In this document: piece after piece, positions 39,812 through 51,052 of the stretch | Numbering within the stretch: position 1 is the stretch's first letter | Layout: each line of letters opens with the position of its first letter | Assembly: GCF_040267705.1 (NCBI RefSeq) | Contig: NZ_CP158374.1 | Coordinates: forward strand, 682,001-746,000 | Direction: 5' to 3' | Origin: Agromyces sp. G08B096 | Lineage (GTDB): Bacteria > Actinomycetota > Actinomycetes > Actinomycetales > Microbacteriaceae | DNA length: 64,000 bases | Notes under the pieces: model-generated | Databases searched by the model: none | The model's input: only the letters and a program-made list of their open reading frames with translations | Told to the model about the DNA's origin: nothing | Translations under genes and position numbers: made by a program

Positions 39812-40714
39812 ATGGATGATACGCAGAACGCACCCGCTGTAACAAGCGATACGCGAAATCCGGGCGTGATCGAACTGCGGACGCGTGTGCGCACCGCCTG
39901 GGACGGACTGTCCCGCGCCGAGCAGGCCGTCGGCGGCCTGCTCGCGGGCAGCACGGCCGAACGGATCCTCTTCGCCACGGCTGCCGAGCTCGGCACCGAG
40001 ACCGGCACCAGCAATGCGACCGTGATCCGCACCCTGCAGAAGCTCGGCTACGCGGGCCTCGCCGAGGTCAAGCGACACGTCGCCGCCCCGTTCACCGAGG
40101 CGGTCGCCCCGGAAGAGCGGGTCAGGCAGCGACTCGACCGCGCGGGCGAGGATGTCGGCCGGATCGCCGAGAGCGTGTGGAACGAGGCCCACGACCAGCT
40201 CGAGCTGGCTCGCCGCTCGCTCCCGGTCGAGGACGCCACGGCCGCCGCCTCCCTCATCGCCCGGGCGGGACAGGTCTACACCTACGGCGTCGGCGCCTCG
40301 ACGCTCGCCGCCGCGCATCTGGCGCTCCGACTCGGACGCGCCGGTCGCTCGGCGCGGCATCTGGACGCCGACGGCTTCCGGCTGGCCGATGGGCTGCTGC
40401 CCCTCCGCTCCGGCGACGTCGCCGTCGTGTTCGCGCCCGGGCGGGTCAATCCCGAGGTGGAGACCATCATCGGCCGCGCGCGCGAGGTCGGCGCGCAGGT
40501 GGTGCTCGTCACCGATGAGCTGCGCGATCGGCTCGGCTCCCGCGTGGCCGTCTCCCTGCACGCGCCGCACACGCCCACGGGGCTCACCGCCGAGGTGCTC
40601 GCCTCGATCCTGGTGGGCGACGTCCTCGCCCAGGTCGTGTCGGCGATGTCCCCGGAACTCGCCGTCGAGACGTCGCACACCCTCACGGTCCTCCGCAGCC
40701 GGCTCGGCTACTGA
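39812..40714 (+). CDS. MurR/RpiR-family transcriptional regulator
   Basis: This 300-residue regulator has an RpiR helix-turn-helix (LFATAAELGTETGTSNATVI and RTLQKLGYAGLAEVKRHVA, about residues 50-90) and a SIS domain from about residue 145 (VYTYGVGASTLAAAHLALRL, FAPGRVNPEVETIIGRAREV). SIS domains bind phosphorylated sugars, so this regulator divergent from a peptide-type importer suggests a ligand with a sugar part. It is distinct from murR earlier in the window. Confidence 0.9.
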   Translation: MDDTQNAPAVTSDTRNPGVIELRTRVRTAWDGLSRAEQAVGGLLAGSTAERILFATAAELGTETGTSNATVIRTLQKLGYAGLAEVKRHVAAPFTEAVAPEERVRQRLDRAGEDVGRIAESVWNEAHDQLELARRSLPVEDATAAASLIARAGQVYTYGVGASTLAAAHLALRLGRAGRSARHLDADGFRLADGLLPLRSGDVAVVFAPGRVNPEVETIIGRAREVGAQVVLVTDELRDRLGSRVAVSLHAPHTPTGLTAEVLASILVGDVLAQVVSAMSPELAVETSHTLTVLRSRLGY

Positions 40715-40811
40715 CGGCGTCCACCTCTCCACACGCCGGCACGCCGGGGCGGTCGGCCGGGCCGCTCGCCCGCGGGCGGCGCCGTCGGCCCCCGTCGTTA
40801 CACTCGAACGG

Positions 40812-42833
<2,022 letters not shown>

Positions 42834-42861
42834 CATGGCGCCACCGTCACCGGGAGGCGCC

Positions 42862-43301
42862 ATGTCGCAGCAGTTCGGACCACAACGACCCATCGGCGTG
42901 ACCATCGTCACCGCCCTCGTCTGGATCGGCGGCGTGCTCGACGTGCTCGCCGGCATCCTGTTGCTCGTGGCGTCGGCCGACGCTGCGGCGGCAGACGCCT
43001 TCGGCGGGACGGCAGGGCTCGTGACGGCGGCGATCGCCACCATCCTCGTCGGCGTGATCTCGATCGTGATCGGCTTCGGGCTGCTGCGGGTAACCCCGTC
43101 TCCCGAATCGCCGTCACGGTCATCGAGGCGATCTCGATCGCCATGTCCATCATGCTGGCGGTGATGCAGCCGGCGAGCCTGCTGAGCGAGCTCCTCAGTA
43201 TCCTCGTCGCCGTCGCCGTGATCGCGCTGCTCTACACGCGGGAGTCCACGCGGTTCTTCAAGGATCTCGCGCCCGACGAGCCCGATGTCGACGCGCGCTG
43301 A
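42862..43301 (+). pseudogene. Four-span membrane protein, frameshifted paralogue of the next gene
   Basis: From the ATG at 42862 (after GGGAGG) the frame reads MSQQFGPQRPIGVTIVTALV, then ISIVIGFGLLR, and is lost at a GGG run at 43088-43090. One added G would restore a frame reading GNPVSRIAVTVIEAISIAMS to a stop at 43301, giving a complete protein of about 146 residues. That reconstruction aligns along its length with the next gene's product (GLLNGNQAARMIVTVLQVFS). Either the gene is recently broken or a homopolymer base is missing from the assembly. TAGCAT at 42831-42836 is its -10 box. Confidence 0.7.
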
Positions 43302-43391
43302 GCCGGGCGCGCGGTTCTCGCCGCCCGGTGCCCGCACCCGCTAGCATCTGGCCAAGGGGGCGTCGCGCCGCGCGACGCGGGGGAGGATCCC

Positions 43392-43799
43392 ATGGCTGAT
43401 CGTTCGCTTCGTCCGGCCGGGGTGACGGTGGTCGCCGTCATCGCCTGGATCTCGGGCGCGCTCGACATGATCTCGGGCATCATCATGCTGTTCATGCTGC
43501 CGGTCGCGTCCGTCGTCGAGCAGTACGGCGGCAGCGGGCAGCTGCTCGCCGCGGCGATCGGCTCGATCATCGTGGGCCTCATCACCGTGATCGTGGCGGG
43601 GGGACTCCTGAACGGCAACCAGGCGGCCCGGATGATCGTCACCGTCCTGCAGGTGTTCTCGATCATCGGCTCGCTGTTCTTCGCGATCGCGTACCGCGAG
43701 ACGCCGACGGCGTGGACCGAGTGGCTCGGCATCCTCGTCGCGGTGGTCGTGCTCATCCTGCTGTGGTCGCGGAAGGCGAGCGCGTTCTTCCGCAGCTGA
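43392..43799 (+). CDS. Four-span membrane protein, hypothetical
   Basis: This 135-residue protein has four likely membrane spans: VTVVAVIAWISGALDMISGI, GSIIVGLITVIVAGGLL, IVTVLQVFSIIGSLFFAIAY and LGILVAVVVLILLWS, with a basic end SRKASAFFRS. It resembles DUF7144-like actinobacterial membrane proteins, without certainty. It is the intact paralogue of the frameshifted gene 90 bases upstream. TAGCAT at 43342-43347 and GGGAGGA before the ATG give it its own promoter and ribosome site. Confidence 0.78.
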   Translation: MADRSLRPAGVTVVAVIAWISGALDMISGIIMLFMLPVASVVEQYGGSGQLLAAAIGSIIVGLITVIVAGGLLNGNQAARMIVTVLQVFSIIGSLFFAIAYRETPTAWTEWLGILVAVVVLILLWSRKASAFFRS

Positions 43800-43849
43800 G
43801 GCGCTCGGCCCGCCGCCCGGGCTTGTGGATCGTCCATGGTGCGGCTGTA

Positions 43850-43909
43850 CCGGTTTTGTAGAGCCTCCACAGGCGTCAGCGATGACGTCCGAGGCCGGTT
43901 TGTAGGGCC
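43850..43909 (+). promoter_or_regulatory. Direct repeats in the acyl-CoA dehydrogenase promoter region
   Basis: CCGGTTTTGTAGAGCC (43850-43865) and CCGGTTTGTAGGGCC (43895-43909) are near-identical direct repeats 45 bases apart in the 187-base gap before the acyl-CoA dehydrogenase gene. They could be binding sites of a fatty-acid-responsive regulator, or two copies of a promoter element. No regulator gene adjoins. Confidence 0.5.
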
Positions 43910-43986
43910 GTGACCGACGTTTGCCGTGGCGTCGCACGCCCGTCCTACGTTGGAAGACGGCCACGAACGCTCATGGAGGACTTCCG

Positions 43987-46113
43987 ATGGTAGACACGGC
44001 ATCCCGTACCGAGACCGCCTCGCCGGAGGCGAGCGTCCCGCCCGTCCCCGGCAAGGCGGCGAGCGCACCGGTCCCCGCACCGCCGGCTTCGGCCCGTCCG
44101 TCGGGACCGACCGTCGATGTGGCGGCCCTCGGCCGCCAGCTGCTCGGCACGTGGGCCGATATCCGGCTCGAGGCGCGCGAGCGCGCGGCGAAGCCCGACC
44201 TGCAGCGCATCGAGGGCCAGACGATGGCCGAGCACCGCCAGCGGGTGTACGAGCAGCTGAAGATCCTCGTCGAGCACGGCGCCGTGCAGAAGGCCTTCCC
44301 CAAGTCCCTCGGCGGGCAGGACGACCACGGCGGCAACATCGCCGCGTTCGAGGAGCTCGTCATCGCCGACCCGAGCCTGCAGATCAAGTCGGGCGTGCAG
44401 TGGGGTCTGTTCGGTGCCGCCGTGCTCCACCTCGGCACCCAGACGCACCACGAGCGGTTCCTGCCGGCGATCATGTCGCTCGAGGTGCCCGGCGCGTTCG
44501 CGATGACGGAGACGGGGCACGGGTCGGATGTCGCGGCGATCGGCACCACCGCCACGTACGACGAGGCCACCCAGGAGTTCGTCATCAACACGCCCTTCCG
44601 CGGAGCATGGAAGGACTACCTCGGCAACGCAGCCGTCCACGGTCAGGACGCGGTCGTCTTCGCGCAGCTCATCACGAAGGGCGTGAACCACGGTGTGCAC
44701 GCCTTCTATGTGCACCTGCGCGACGCGGACGGCGAGTTCCTGCCCGGCGTCGGCGGGGAGGACGACGGACTGAAGGGCGGCCTCAACGGCATCGACAACG
44801 GCCGGCTGCACTTCACCGACGTGCGCGTGCCGCGCGACTACCTGCTGAACCGCTACGGCGACGTCGCGCCCGACGGCACGTATTCCAGCCCGATCCAGAG
44901 CCCTGGCCGGCGCTTCTTCACGATGCTCGGCACGCTGGTGCAGGGCCGCGTCTCGCTCGACGGCGCCTCGACGGCCGCCGCGGCGATGGCGCTGACCATC
45001 GCGATCCGCTACGGCACGCAGCGCCGGCAGTTCAACGGCGCGAGCGAGACTGACGAGGAGGTGCTGCTCGATTACCAGCGGCACCAGCGGCGTCTGCTGC
45101 CGAAGCTCGCCACGGTGTACGCGCAGACCTTCGCGCACGACGAGTTCCTGGTGAAGTTCGACGCCGTCTTCTCGGGCAAGGCCGCGAGCGATGAAGACCG
45201 CGAAGACCTCGAGACCATCGCGGCGGCGCTGAAGCCCCTGTCGACCTGGCACGCGCTCGAGACGTTGCAGGAGGCGCGCGAGGCGTGCGGCGGCGCGGGC
45301 TTCCTCGCCGAGAACCGTCTGGTCGGCCTCCGGCAGGACCTCGACATCTACGTCACCTTCGAGGGCGACAACAACGTGCTGCTCCAGCTGGTCGCGAAGC
45401 GGCTGCTGACGGACTACTCCAAGCAGTTCAAGGAGGCGGGCTTCGGCGTGCTCGCGCGGTACGCCGTCGGGCAGGCCGCCGACAAGGCGCTGCACGGCGT
45501 GGGCCTCCGCCGGCTCGGCCAGAACCTCTCCGACCTCGGCTCGACGGCCCGCTCCGTGACCGGGCTGCGCGACGAGCAGACCCAGCACGAGCTGCTCGCC
45601 GACCGCGTCGAGACGATGATCGCCGAGATCGCCGGCCGCCTGCGCGAAGCGCGGAAGCTGCCGAAGGCCGATGCGGCCGCCGTGTTCAATCGCAACCAGA
45701 ACGAGCTCATCGAGGCCGCCCGCGCCCACGCCGAACTGCTGCAGTGGGAGGCGTTCACCCGCGCGCTCGGCCGCACGACGGATCCCGGCACGAAGCAGGT
45801 CCTCACCTGGGTGCGCGACCTGTTCGGCCTCGGGCTCATCGAGAAGCACGCGGCGTGGTACCTCATCAACGGACGGCTCTCGCCGCAGCGGGCGCAGGCG
45901 GTGACGGCGTACATCGACCGCCTCCTCGAGCGGCTGCGTCCGTACGCGCTCGACCTGGTCGACGCGTTCGGGTACACCGACGAGCACCTGCGGGCGAAGA
46001 TCGCCTCCGGTGCCGAGCAGGCGCGTCAAGACGAGGCCCGCGCCTACTACGCGGAGCAGCGCCGGGCGGGCACGCTCCCCGTCCCGGAGAAGAAGGCCAA
46101 GGCGAAGAAGTAG
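43987..46113 (+). CDS. Acyl-CoA dehydrogenase/oxidase family protein, long form
   Basis: This 708-residue flavoprotein probably oxidises acyl-CoA in fatty-acid beta-oxidation. After a Pro/Ala-rich N-terminus come VQKAFPKSLGGQDDHGGNIA, AFAMTETGHGSDVAAIGTTA near residue 175 (FAD/substrate site), FNGASETDEEVLLDYQRHQR, EACGGAGFLAENRLVGLRQD near residue 433 and YVTFEGDNNVLLQLVAKRLL near residue 456. The FEGDN segment and the extra C-terminal helical domain of about 200 residues resemble acyl-CoA oxidases more than ordinary short dehydrogenases. The tail is Lys-rich (PEKKAKAKK). GGAGGA lies 5 bases before the ATG. Confidence 0.9.
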   Translation: MVDTASRTETASPEASVPPVPGKAASAPVPAPPASARPSGPTVDVAALGRQLLGTWADIRLEARERAAKPDLQRIEGQTMAEHRQRVYEQLKILVEHGAVQKAFPKSLGGQDDHGGNIAAFEELVIADPSLQIKSGVQWGLFGAAVLHLGTQTHHERFLPAIMSLEVPGAFAMTETGHGSDVAAIGTTATYDEATQEFVINTPFRGAWKDYLGNAAVHGQDAVVFAQLITKGVNHGVHAFYVHLRDADGEFLPGVGGEDDGLKGGLNGIDNGRLHFTDVRVPRDYLLNRYGDVAPDGTYSSPIQSPGRRFFTMLGTLVQGRVSLDGASTAAAAMALTIAIRYGTQRRQFNGASETDEEVLLDYQRHQRRLLPKLATVYAQTFAHDEFLVKFDAVFSGKAASDEDREDLETIAAALKPLSTWHALETLQEAREACGGAGFLAENRLVGLRQDLDIYVTFEGDNNVLLQLVAKRLLTDYSKQFKEAGFGVLARYAVGQAADKALHGVGLRRLGQNLSDLGSTARSVTGLRDEQTQHELLADRVETMIAEIAGRLREARKLPKADAAAVFNRNQNELIEAARAHAELLQWEAFTRALGRTTDPGTKQVLTWVRDLFGLGLIEKHAAWYLINGRLSPQRAQAVTAYIDRLLERLRPYALDLVDAFGYTDEHLRAKIASGAEQARQDEARAYYAEQRRAGTLPVPEKKAKAKK

Positions 46114-46154
46114 CGCGAGGCGGCGACCGGGGCGCGATGCGGCAGACTGAGGCC

Positions 46155-46877
46155 GTGTCGCGCCCTGTCCGTGTCCTCCTCGCCGTCCTCGGCGTGCTCG
46201 CGCTGCTGGTCGTCGTGTTCCTCGTCTACGCGCACACCGTGATGATGGGCGAGCGCCCCGCCGCGCTCCGCGCGTGGACGGACGACGCGGTCGAGATCAC
46301 CTCGACCGAGACGGGCATCGTCATCGCGCCGGTCGAGGGCGACACGGGCGAAGGGCTCGTGTTCGTGCCGGGCGCGAAGGTCGACCCGTACGCGTACCTC
46401 GACAAGCTCGCCGGCGTCGCCGAGGCATCCGGACTCACCGTCGTGATCACGAAACCGACCCTCAATCTCGCGTTCTTCGACACGCGACCGCTCGCGGCGT
46501 TCACCGCGCTCGCACCCGAGGTCGACCGCTGGTACGTCGGCGGCCACTCCCTCGGCGGGGTGCGGGCCTGTCAGTTGGCGGCGGATGAGGAGGCTGTCGG
46601 GCTCATCCTGTTCGGCTCGTACTGCGCCACCGACCTCTCCGAGTCCGACCTCCGAGTGCTGAGCGTGTCGGGTACCGCCGACGGGCTCTCGACACCGGCG
46701 AAGATCGACGCCGCCAGCGGGCTCCTCCCGGCCGACGCCGTGTTCACCGAGCTCGAGGGCGTCAATCACGCGGACTTCGGCGATTACGGGGCGCAGCCCG
46801 GCGACGGCGCATCCGGCGTCGATGACGAGACGGCGCGCCGGCTCATCGCCGAGGCGGTCGCCGACTTCGTCGACTGA
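46155..46877 (+). CDS. Membrane-anchored alpha/beta hydrolase
   Basis: This 240-residue protein has an N-terminal membrane anchor (VRVLLAVLGVLALLVVVFLV) and an alpha/beta hydrolase domain: GLVFVPGAKVDPYAYLDKLA, nucleophile elbow WYVGGHSLGGVRACQLAADE near residue 125, SVSGTADGLSTPAKID with the acid residue and GVNHADFGDYG with the His. It matches the alpha/beta hydrolase_5 type. The GTG at 46155 lies 6 bases after CAGACT (46143-46148), as at the DUF3516 helicase gene; the ATG at 46137 would lie inside that promoter. Confidence 0.86.
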   Translation: MSRPVRVLLAVLGVLALLVVVFLVYAHTVMMGERPAALRAWTDDAVEITSTETGIVIAPVEGDTGEGLVFVPGAKVDPYAYLDKLAGVAEASGLTVVITKPTLNLAFFDTRPLAAFTALAPEVDRWYVGGHSLGGVRACQLAADEEAVGLILFGSYCATDLSESDLRVLSVSGTADGLSTPAKIDAASGLLPADAVFTELEGVNHADFGDYGAQPGDGASGVDDETARRLIAEAVADFVD

Positions 46878-46903
46878 GACCTCCGCGGAGCGGAGCGTCG
46901 CGG

Positions 46904-47074
46904 CTACTCGGCGGGCGGCTTCATGATGGCGCCCGCCGCGACGCCGACGACGACGCCGGCCGGCAGCCACAGCCAGAACCCGGTCCAGAGGCTGATGCCG
47001 ACGCCCACGAGCAGGCCGACGATCGCGCCGACGATGAGCTGCGTGCGTCGCGCCCGCGACATGGGTTCGGCCAT
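46904..47074 (-). CDS. 56-residue two-span membrane protein
   Basis: This short gene encodes MAEPMSRARRTQLIVGAIVG, then LLVGVGISLWTGFWLWLPAG and VVVGVAAGAIMKPPAE, with two hydrophobic hairpin segments and a basic N-terminus. A TAGGCT box (47081-47086, minus strand) ends 6 bases before the ATG, the same leaderless layout as its neighbours, which supports it as a real gene. It lies between the hydrolase and mdh genes. Function is unknown. Confidence 0.7.
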   Translation of the reverse strand: MAEPMSRARRTQLIVGAIVGLLVGVGISLWTGFWLWLPAGVVVGVAAGAIMKPPAE

Positions 47075-47101
47075 GCCGACAGCCTACGCCGCGGCATCCC
47101 G

Positions 47102-48124
<1,023 letters not shown>

Positions 48125-48163
48125 CTACGCCGGGCACTCCGAGGCGGCCTCTACCGTTGCGGC

Positions 48164-49438
48164 ATGAGGGACCTCTATCCGGAGATCGAGCCGCTGGAAA
48201 CCGGCATGCTCGATGTGGGCGACGGCCAGCACATCTACTGGGAGGTCTCGGGCAACCGCGACGGCAAGCCGGTCGTCTTCCTGCACGGCGGCCCCGGTGG
48301 CGGCACGACGCCCGAGCACCGCCGGCTGTTCGACCCCGAGCGCTACCGCATCGTGCTCTTCGACCAGCGCGGCTGCGGGTTCTCGATCCCGCACGCCTCC
48401 GAGCCGGCCGCCGACCTGTCCGCCAACACCACCTGGCACCTCGTCGCCGATATGGAGCGACTGCGCGACCACCTCGGCATCGAGCGGTGGCAGGTGTTCG
48501 GCGGGTCGTGGGGCAGCGCCCTCGCCCTCGCGTACGCCGAGACGCATCCCGAGCGGGTCACCGAGCTCGTGCTCCGCGGCATCTTCACCCTGCGCCGCTC
48601 GGAGCTCGACTGGTTCTACGAGGGCGGCGCCGCCGCGATCTACCCCGACCTCTGGGAGGACTTCGTCGCGCCCGTGCCGCTGCTCGAGCGCGCGCACCTG
48701 ATCGAGGCGTACGGGCGGCTCCTGTCGGATCCCGACCCTGAGGTGCACCAGCCGGCGGCCATCGCCTGGTCCCGGTGGGAGTCGTCGACGATCACCCTGC
48801 TGCCCCAGGTCGAGAACATCGCGAAGTTCACCGCACCCGAGTACGCGACGGCGTTCGCTCGCATCGAGAACCACTACTTCCGGCACGGGGGCTGGTGGGA
48901 CGAGGGGCAGCTGATCCGCGACGCCGAGCGGTTGCGCGGCATCCCGGCGGTGATCGTGCAGGGCCGGTACGACCTCTGCACGCCCGTCATGACCGCGTGG
49001 GACCTACATCGTGCCTGGCCGGAGGCGGAGCTTCGGATCATCGGCGACGCCGGCCACGCGTTCGACGAGCCCGGCATCCTCGACGCGCTGATCGAGGCGA
49101 CCGACCGGTTCGCGGGCGGATACACCGGCGATGCGCGGCCCGCGGCTGCGACGGCCGCCTTCGGAGACCAGCGATTCGACGGTGACGCCGGCGATGAGGC
49201 GGATGATTCCGACGGGGCCGCGGACGATCTCGACGACGATGCGGATGACGCCGAGGCCGACGATGACGACGACGACGATGACGATGACGACGATGACGAC
49301 GACGACGCCGGCGATGACGACGACGAGGATGACGACGCCGACGCCGCCGGCGACGACGACGATGACGATGACGACGATGACGATGACGACGACGACGACC
49401 TCGTCAAGGCCCGGCGCCGGGAGGACGACGACGAGTAG
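48164..49438 (+). CDS. pip: Prolyl aminopeptidase with a poly-Asp C-terminal tail
   Basis: The first about 320 residues are a standard proline iminopeptidase, which removes N-terminal proline: VVFLHGGPGGGTTPEHRRLF is the oxyanion loop, FDQRGCGFSIPHA follows, the nucleophile is S115 in VFGGSWGSALALAYAETHPE, and GRYDLCTPVMTAWDLH plus GDAGHAFDEPG carry the Asp and His. From about residue 338 a tail of nearly 90 residues is almost wholly Asp with some Ala, Gly and Glu, including two runs of 16 Asp, and ends LVKARRREDDDE. Ordinary members stop near 320 residues. TACCGT at 48152-48157 ends 6 bases before the ATG. Confidence 0.94.
   Translation: MRDLYPEIEPLETGMLDVGDGQHIYWEVSGNRDGKPVVFLHGGPGGGTTPEHRRLFDPERYRIVLFDQRGCGFSIPHASEPAADLSANTTWHLVADMERLRDHLGIERWQVFGGSWGSALALAYAETHPERVTELVLRGIFTLRRSELDWFYEGGAAAIYPDLWEDFVAPVPLLERAHLIEAYGRLLSDPDPEVHQPAAIAWSRWESSTITLLPQVENIAKFTAPEYATAFARIENHYFRHGGWWDEGQLIRDAERLRGIPAVIVQGRYDLCTPVMTAWDLHRAWPEAELRIIGDAGHAFDEPGILDALIEATDRFAGGYTGDARPAAATAAFGDQRFDGDAGDEADDSDGAADDLDDDADDAEADDDDDDDDDDDDDDDDAGDDDDEDDDADAAGDDDDDDDDDDDDDDDDLVKARRREDDDE
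49259..49399 (+). repeat. GAC/GAT trinucleotide repeat encoding poly-Asp
   Basis: Two uninterrupted blocks of 16 Asp codons lie at 49259-49306 and 49352-49399, separated by a mixed Asp/Ala/Gly segment. Both GAC and GAT are used, so the peptide, not only the DNA, appears to be kept. Such a tract is prone to slippage and assembly error. Confidence 0.85.
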
Positions 49439-49447
49439 CGTCGTGGC

Positions 49448-50329
49448 ATGACGTTCAACCCGAACTCCGACATCTCGGGCGGCAGGACGAGCCACCGGGG
49501 CCGGAACACGGGCCTCGCGCTCGGCGGCGGAGGACTCGGCGTGATCGCGCTGTTCGTGATCTCGCAGTTCCTCGGCGTCGACCTCACGGGGCTCGCCGGC
49601 GGCGGCGGTCAGCAGGCGGCGCCCGACACCGAGCTCGAGCAGTGCCTCACCGGCGAGGACGCGAACGAGCGCGTCGACTGCCGGATGAAGGGCGCGGCCG
49701 CGTCGCTCGAGGTCTACTGGTCGGCCGCGGCGCCCGAGCAGCTCGGCATCGCGTACCAGGCGCCGCAGCCGGTCGTGCTGTTCGACCAGTCGACGACGAC
49801 GGGCTGCGGCGGTGCGACGAGCGCGACGGGGCCGTTCTACTGCCCGCCCGACCAGACGATCTACCTCGACGTGACGTTCTTCGACGAGCTCGAGAGCCGT
49901 TTCGGGGCGAGCGACGGACCGCTCGCCGAGATGTACGTGCTCGCCCACGAGTGGGGCCACCACGTGCAGAACCTCGCGGGTATCCTCGAGGCGGCGCAGG
50001 ACGGCCAGACGGGCCCGACGTCGAACGGTGTGCGCGTCGAGCTGCAGGCCGACTGCTTCGCGGGCGCCTGGGTCGCGAACGCGGCCCAGACGACCGACGA
50101 CCAGGGCGTGTCGTTCCTGCAGCCGCCCACGCAGGCGCAGATCGATCAGGCGCTGAGCGCGGCGGCGGCGGTCGGCGACGACCGGATCCAGGAGACGACG
50201 CAGGGCCAGGTGACGCCGCACACGTTCACGCACGGCACGAGCGAGCAGCGTCAGCGCTGGTTCTCGATCGGCTACGAGCAGGGTGCCGCGGCGTGCGACA
50301 CCTTCCGCGTCGACGGCTCGGAGCTGTAG
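49448..50329 (+). CDS. Neutral zinc metallopeptidase (YpfJ family)
   Basis: This 293-residue protein has a single N-terminal anchor (GLGVIALFVISQFLGVDLTG) after a hydrophilic start MTFNPNSDISGGRTSHRGRN, so the catalytic domain is outside the membrane. The zinc motif is LAHEWGHHVQNLAG near residue 165, with the distal ELQADCFAGAWVANA supplying the third ligand. GPFYCPPDQTIYLDVTFFDE is typical of the family. The -10 box TAGCGT (49436-49441) includes the TAG stop of the pip gene and ends 6 bases before the ATG. Confidence 0.92.
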   Translation: MTFNPNSDISGGRTSHRGRNTGLALGGGGLGVIALFVISQFLGVDLTGLAGGGGQQAAPDTELEQCLTGEDANERVDCRMKGAAASLEVYWSAAAPEQLGIAYQAPQPVVLFDQSTTTGCGGATSATGPFYCPPDQTIYLDVTFFDELESRFGASDGPLAEMYVLAHEWGHHVQNLAGILEAAQDGQTGPTSNGVRVELQADCFAGAWVANAAQTTDDQGVSFLQPPTQAQIDQALSAAAAVGDDRIQETTQGQVTPHTFTHGTSEQRQRWFSIGYEQGAAACDTFRVDGSEL

Positions 50330-50350
50330 GCCGGGCCGTGCTCGCGGCGG

Positions 50351-51052
50351 CTATGCGGAAGGCAGCGCCGATGCGATCGCCTGACCGAGCTGCACGGGCT
50401 TGGTGAACTGCGGCCAGTGGCCGGTCGGCAGATCGATGTAGTCGACCTGTGCGACCCGCGCGAGTTCGGCGACCCAGGGTTGACCGGCCGCGATCGCCTC
50501 GATCACCATAGCGCTCGGGAACTCGCACGCGATGACGGTGACGGGTACCTCGAACCGGCGCTCGTCGGTGAGGCGCATCGGATCGCTCGCCACGCGAGCG
50601 GGCTCCGGGACGGCGCGGGCACGGAACGCGGCCCGGAGCTCGTCGTCGAGGTCGACGAGATCGGCGTCGTCGAAGACCGACCAGTCGGGCAGCGGCACCT
50701 CGCCGTCGACGACGGGAAGCGCATCGTTGATGGACTCGCCCTCACCGAGAGGGCCTGCGTCGACGTAGACGATCTTCGCGATGCGGTCGGGGCGGGCGTC
50801 GGCGACGCCGTGTGCCACGGGCCCTCCGCCCGAGTGGCCCACCAGCGCCACCGGCCCGTCGAGTCGGTCGACGAGATCGACGACCGCCGCGATGTGGTCG
50901 GCGAGCCCGATGCCCGAGCGGTCGGCGTCGACCGACTCGAGGCCGGGCAGGGTGACGGGGTGGAGCCGGTGACCGGTCTCGTCGAGGACCGGGGTCACCT
51001 GCTCCCACGAGGAGGCGTCGAGCCAGAAACCGGGGATGAGGATGACGTCCAT
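50351..51052 (-). CDS. Alpha/beta fold hydrolase
   Basis: This 233-residue cytoplasmic hydrolase starts MDVILIPGFWLDASSWEQVT, has the nucleophile elbow VALVGHSGGGPVAHGVADAR near residue 67, an acid-rich cap segment SVFDDADLVDLDDELRAAFR, and the catalytic His in LPTGHWPQFTKP near the end. It resembles esterase or methylketone hydrolase-type proteins; the substrate is unknown. Its start overlaps the end of the EamA gene by 58 bases on the same strand. Confidence 0.85.
   Translation of the reverse strand: MDVILIPGFWLDASSWEQVTPVLDETGHRLHPVTLPGLESVDADRSGIGLADHIAAVVDLVDRLDGPVALVGHSGGGPVAHGVADARPDRIAKIVYVDAGPLGEGESINDALPVVDGEVPLPDWSVFDDADLVDLDDELRAAFRARAVPEPARVASDPMRLTDERRFEVPVTVIACEFPSAMVIEAIAAGQPWVAELARVAQVDYIDLPTGHWPQFTKPVQLGQAIASALPSA

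Noticed and set aside
49259-49399. CRISPR-like or minisatellite array
   Set aside because: The period is three bases and in frame with pip, with no spacers; it encodes poly-Asp.
49004-49587. Long minus-strand frames opposite the poly-Asp tail, rich in Ser or Val/Ile
   Set aside because: They are the complement of the GAC/GAT repeat and of pip; their Ser or Val/Ile runs follow from the repeat and no ribosome site or family match exists.
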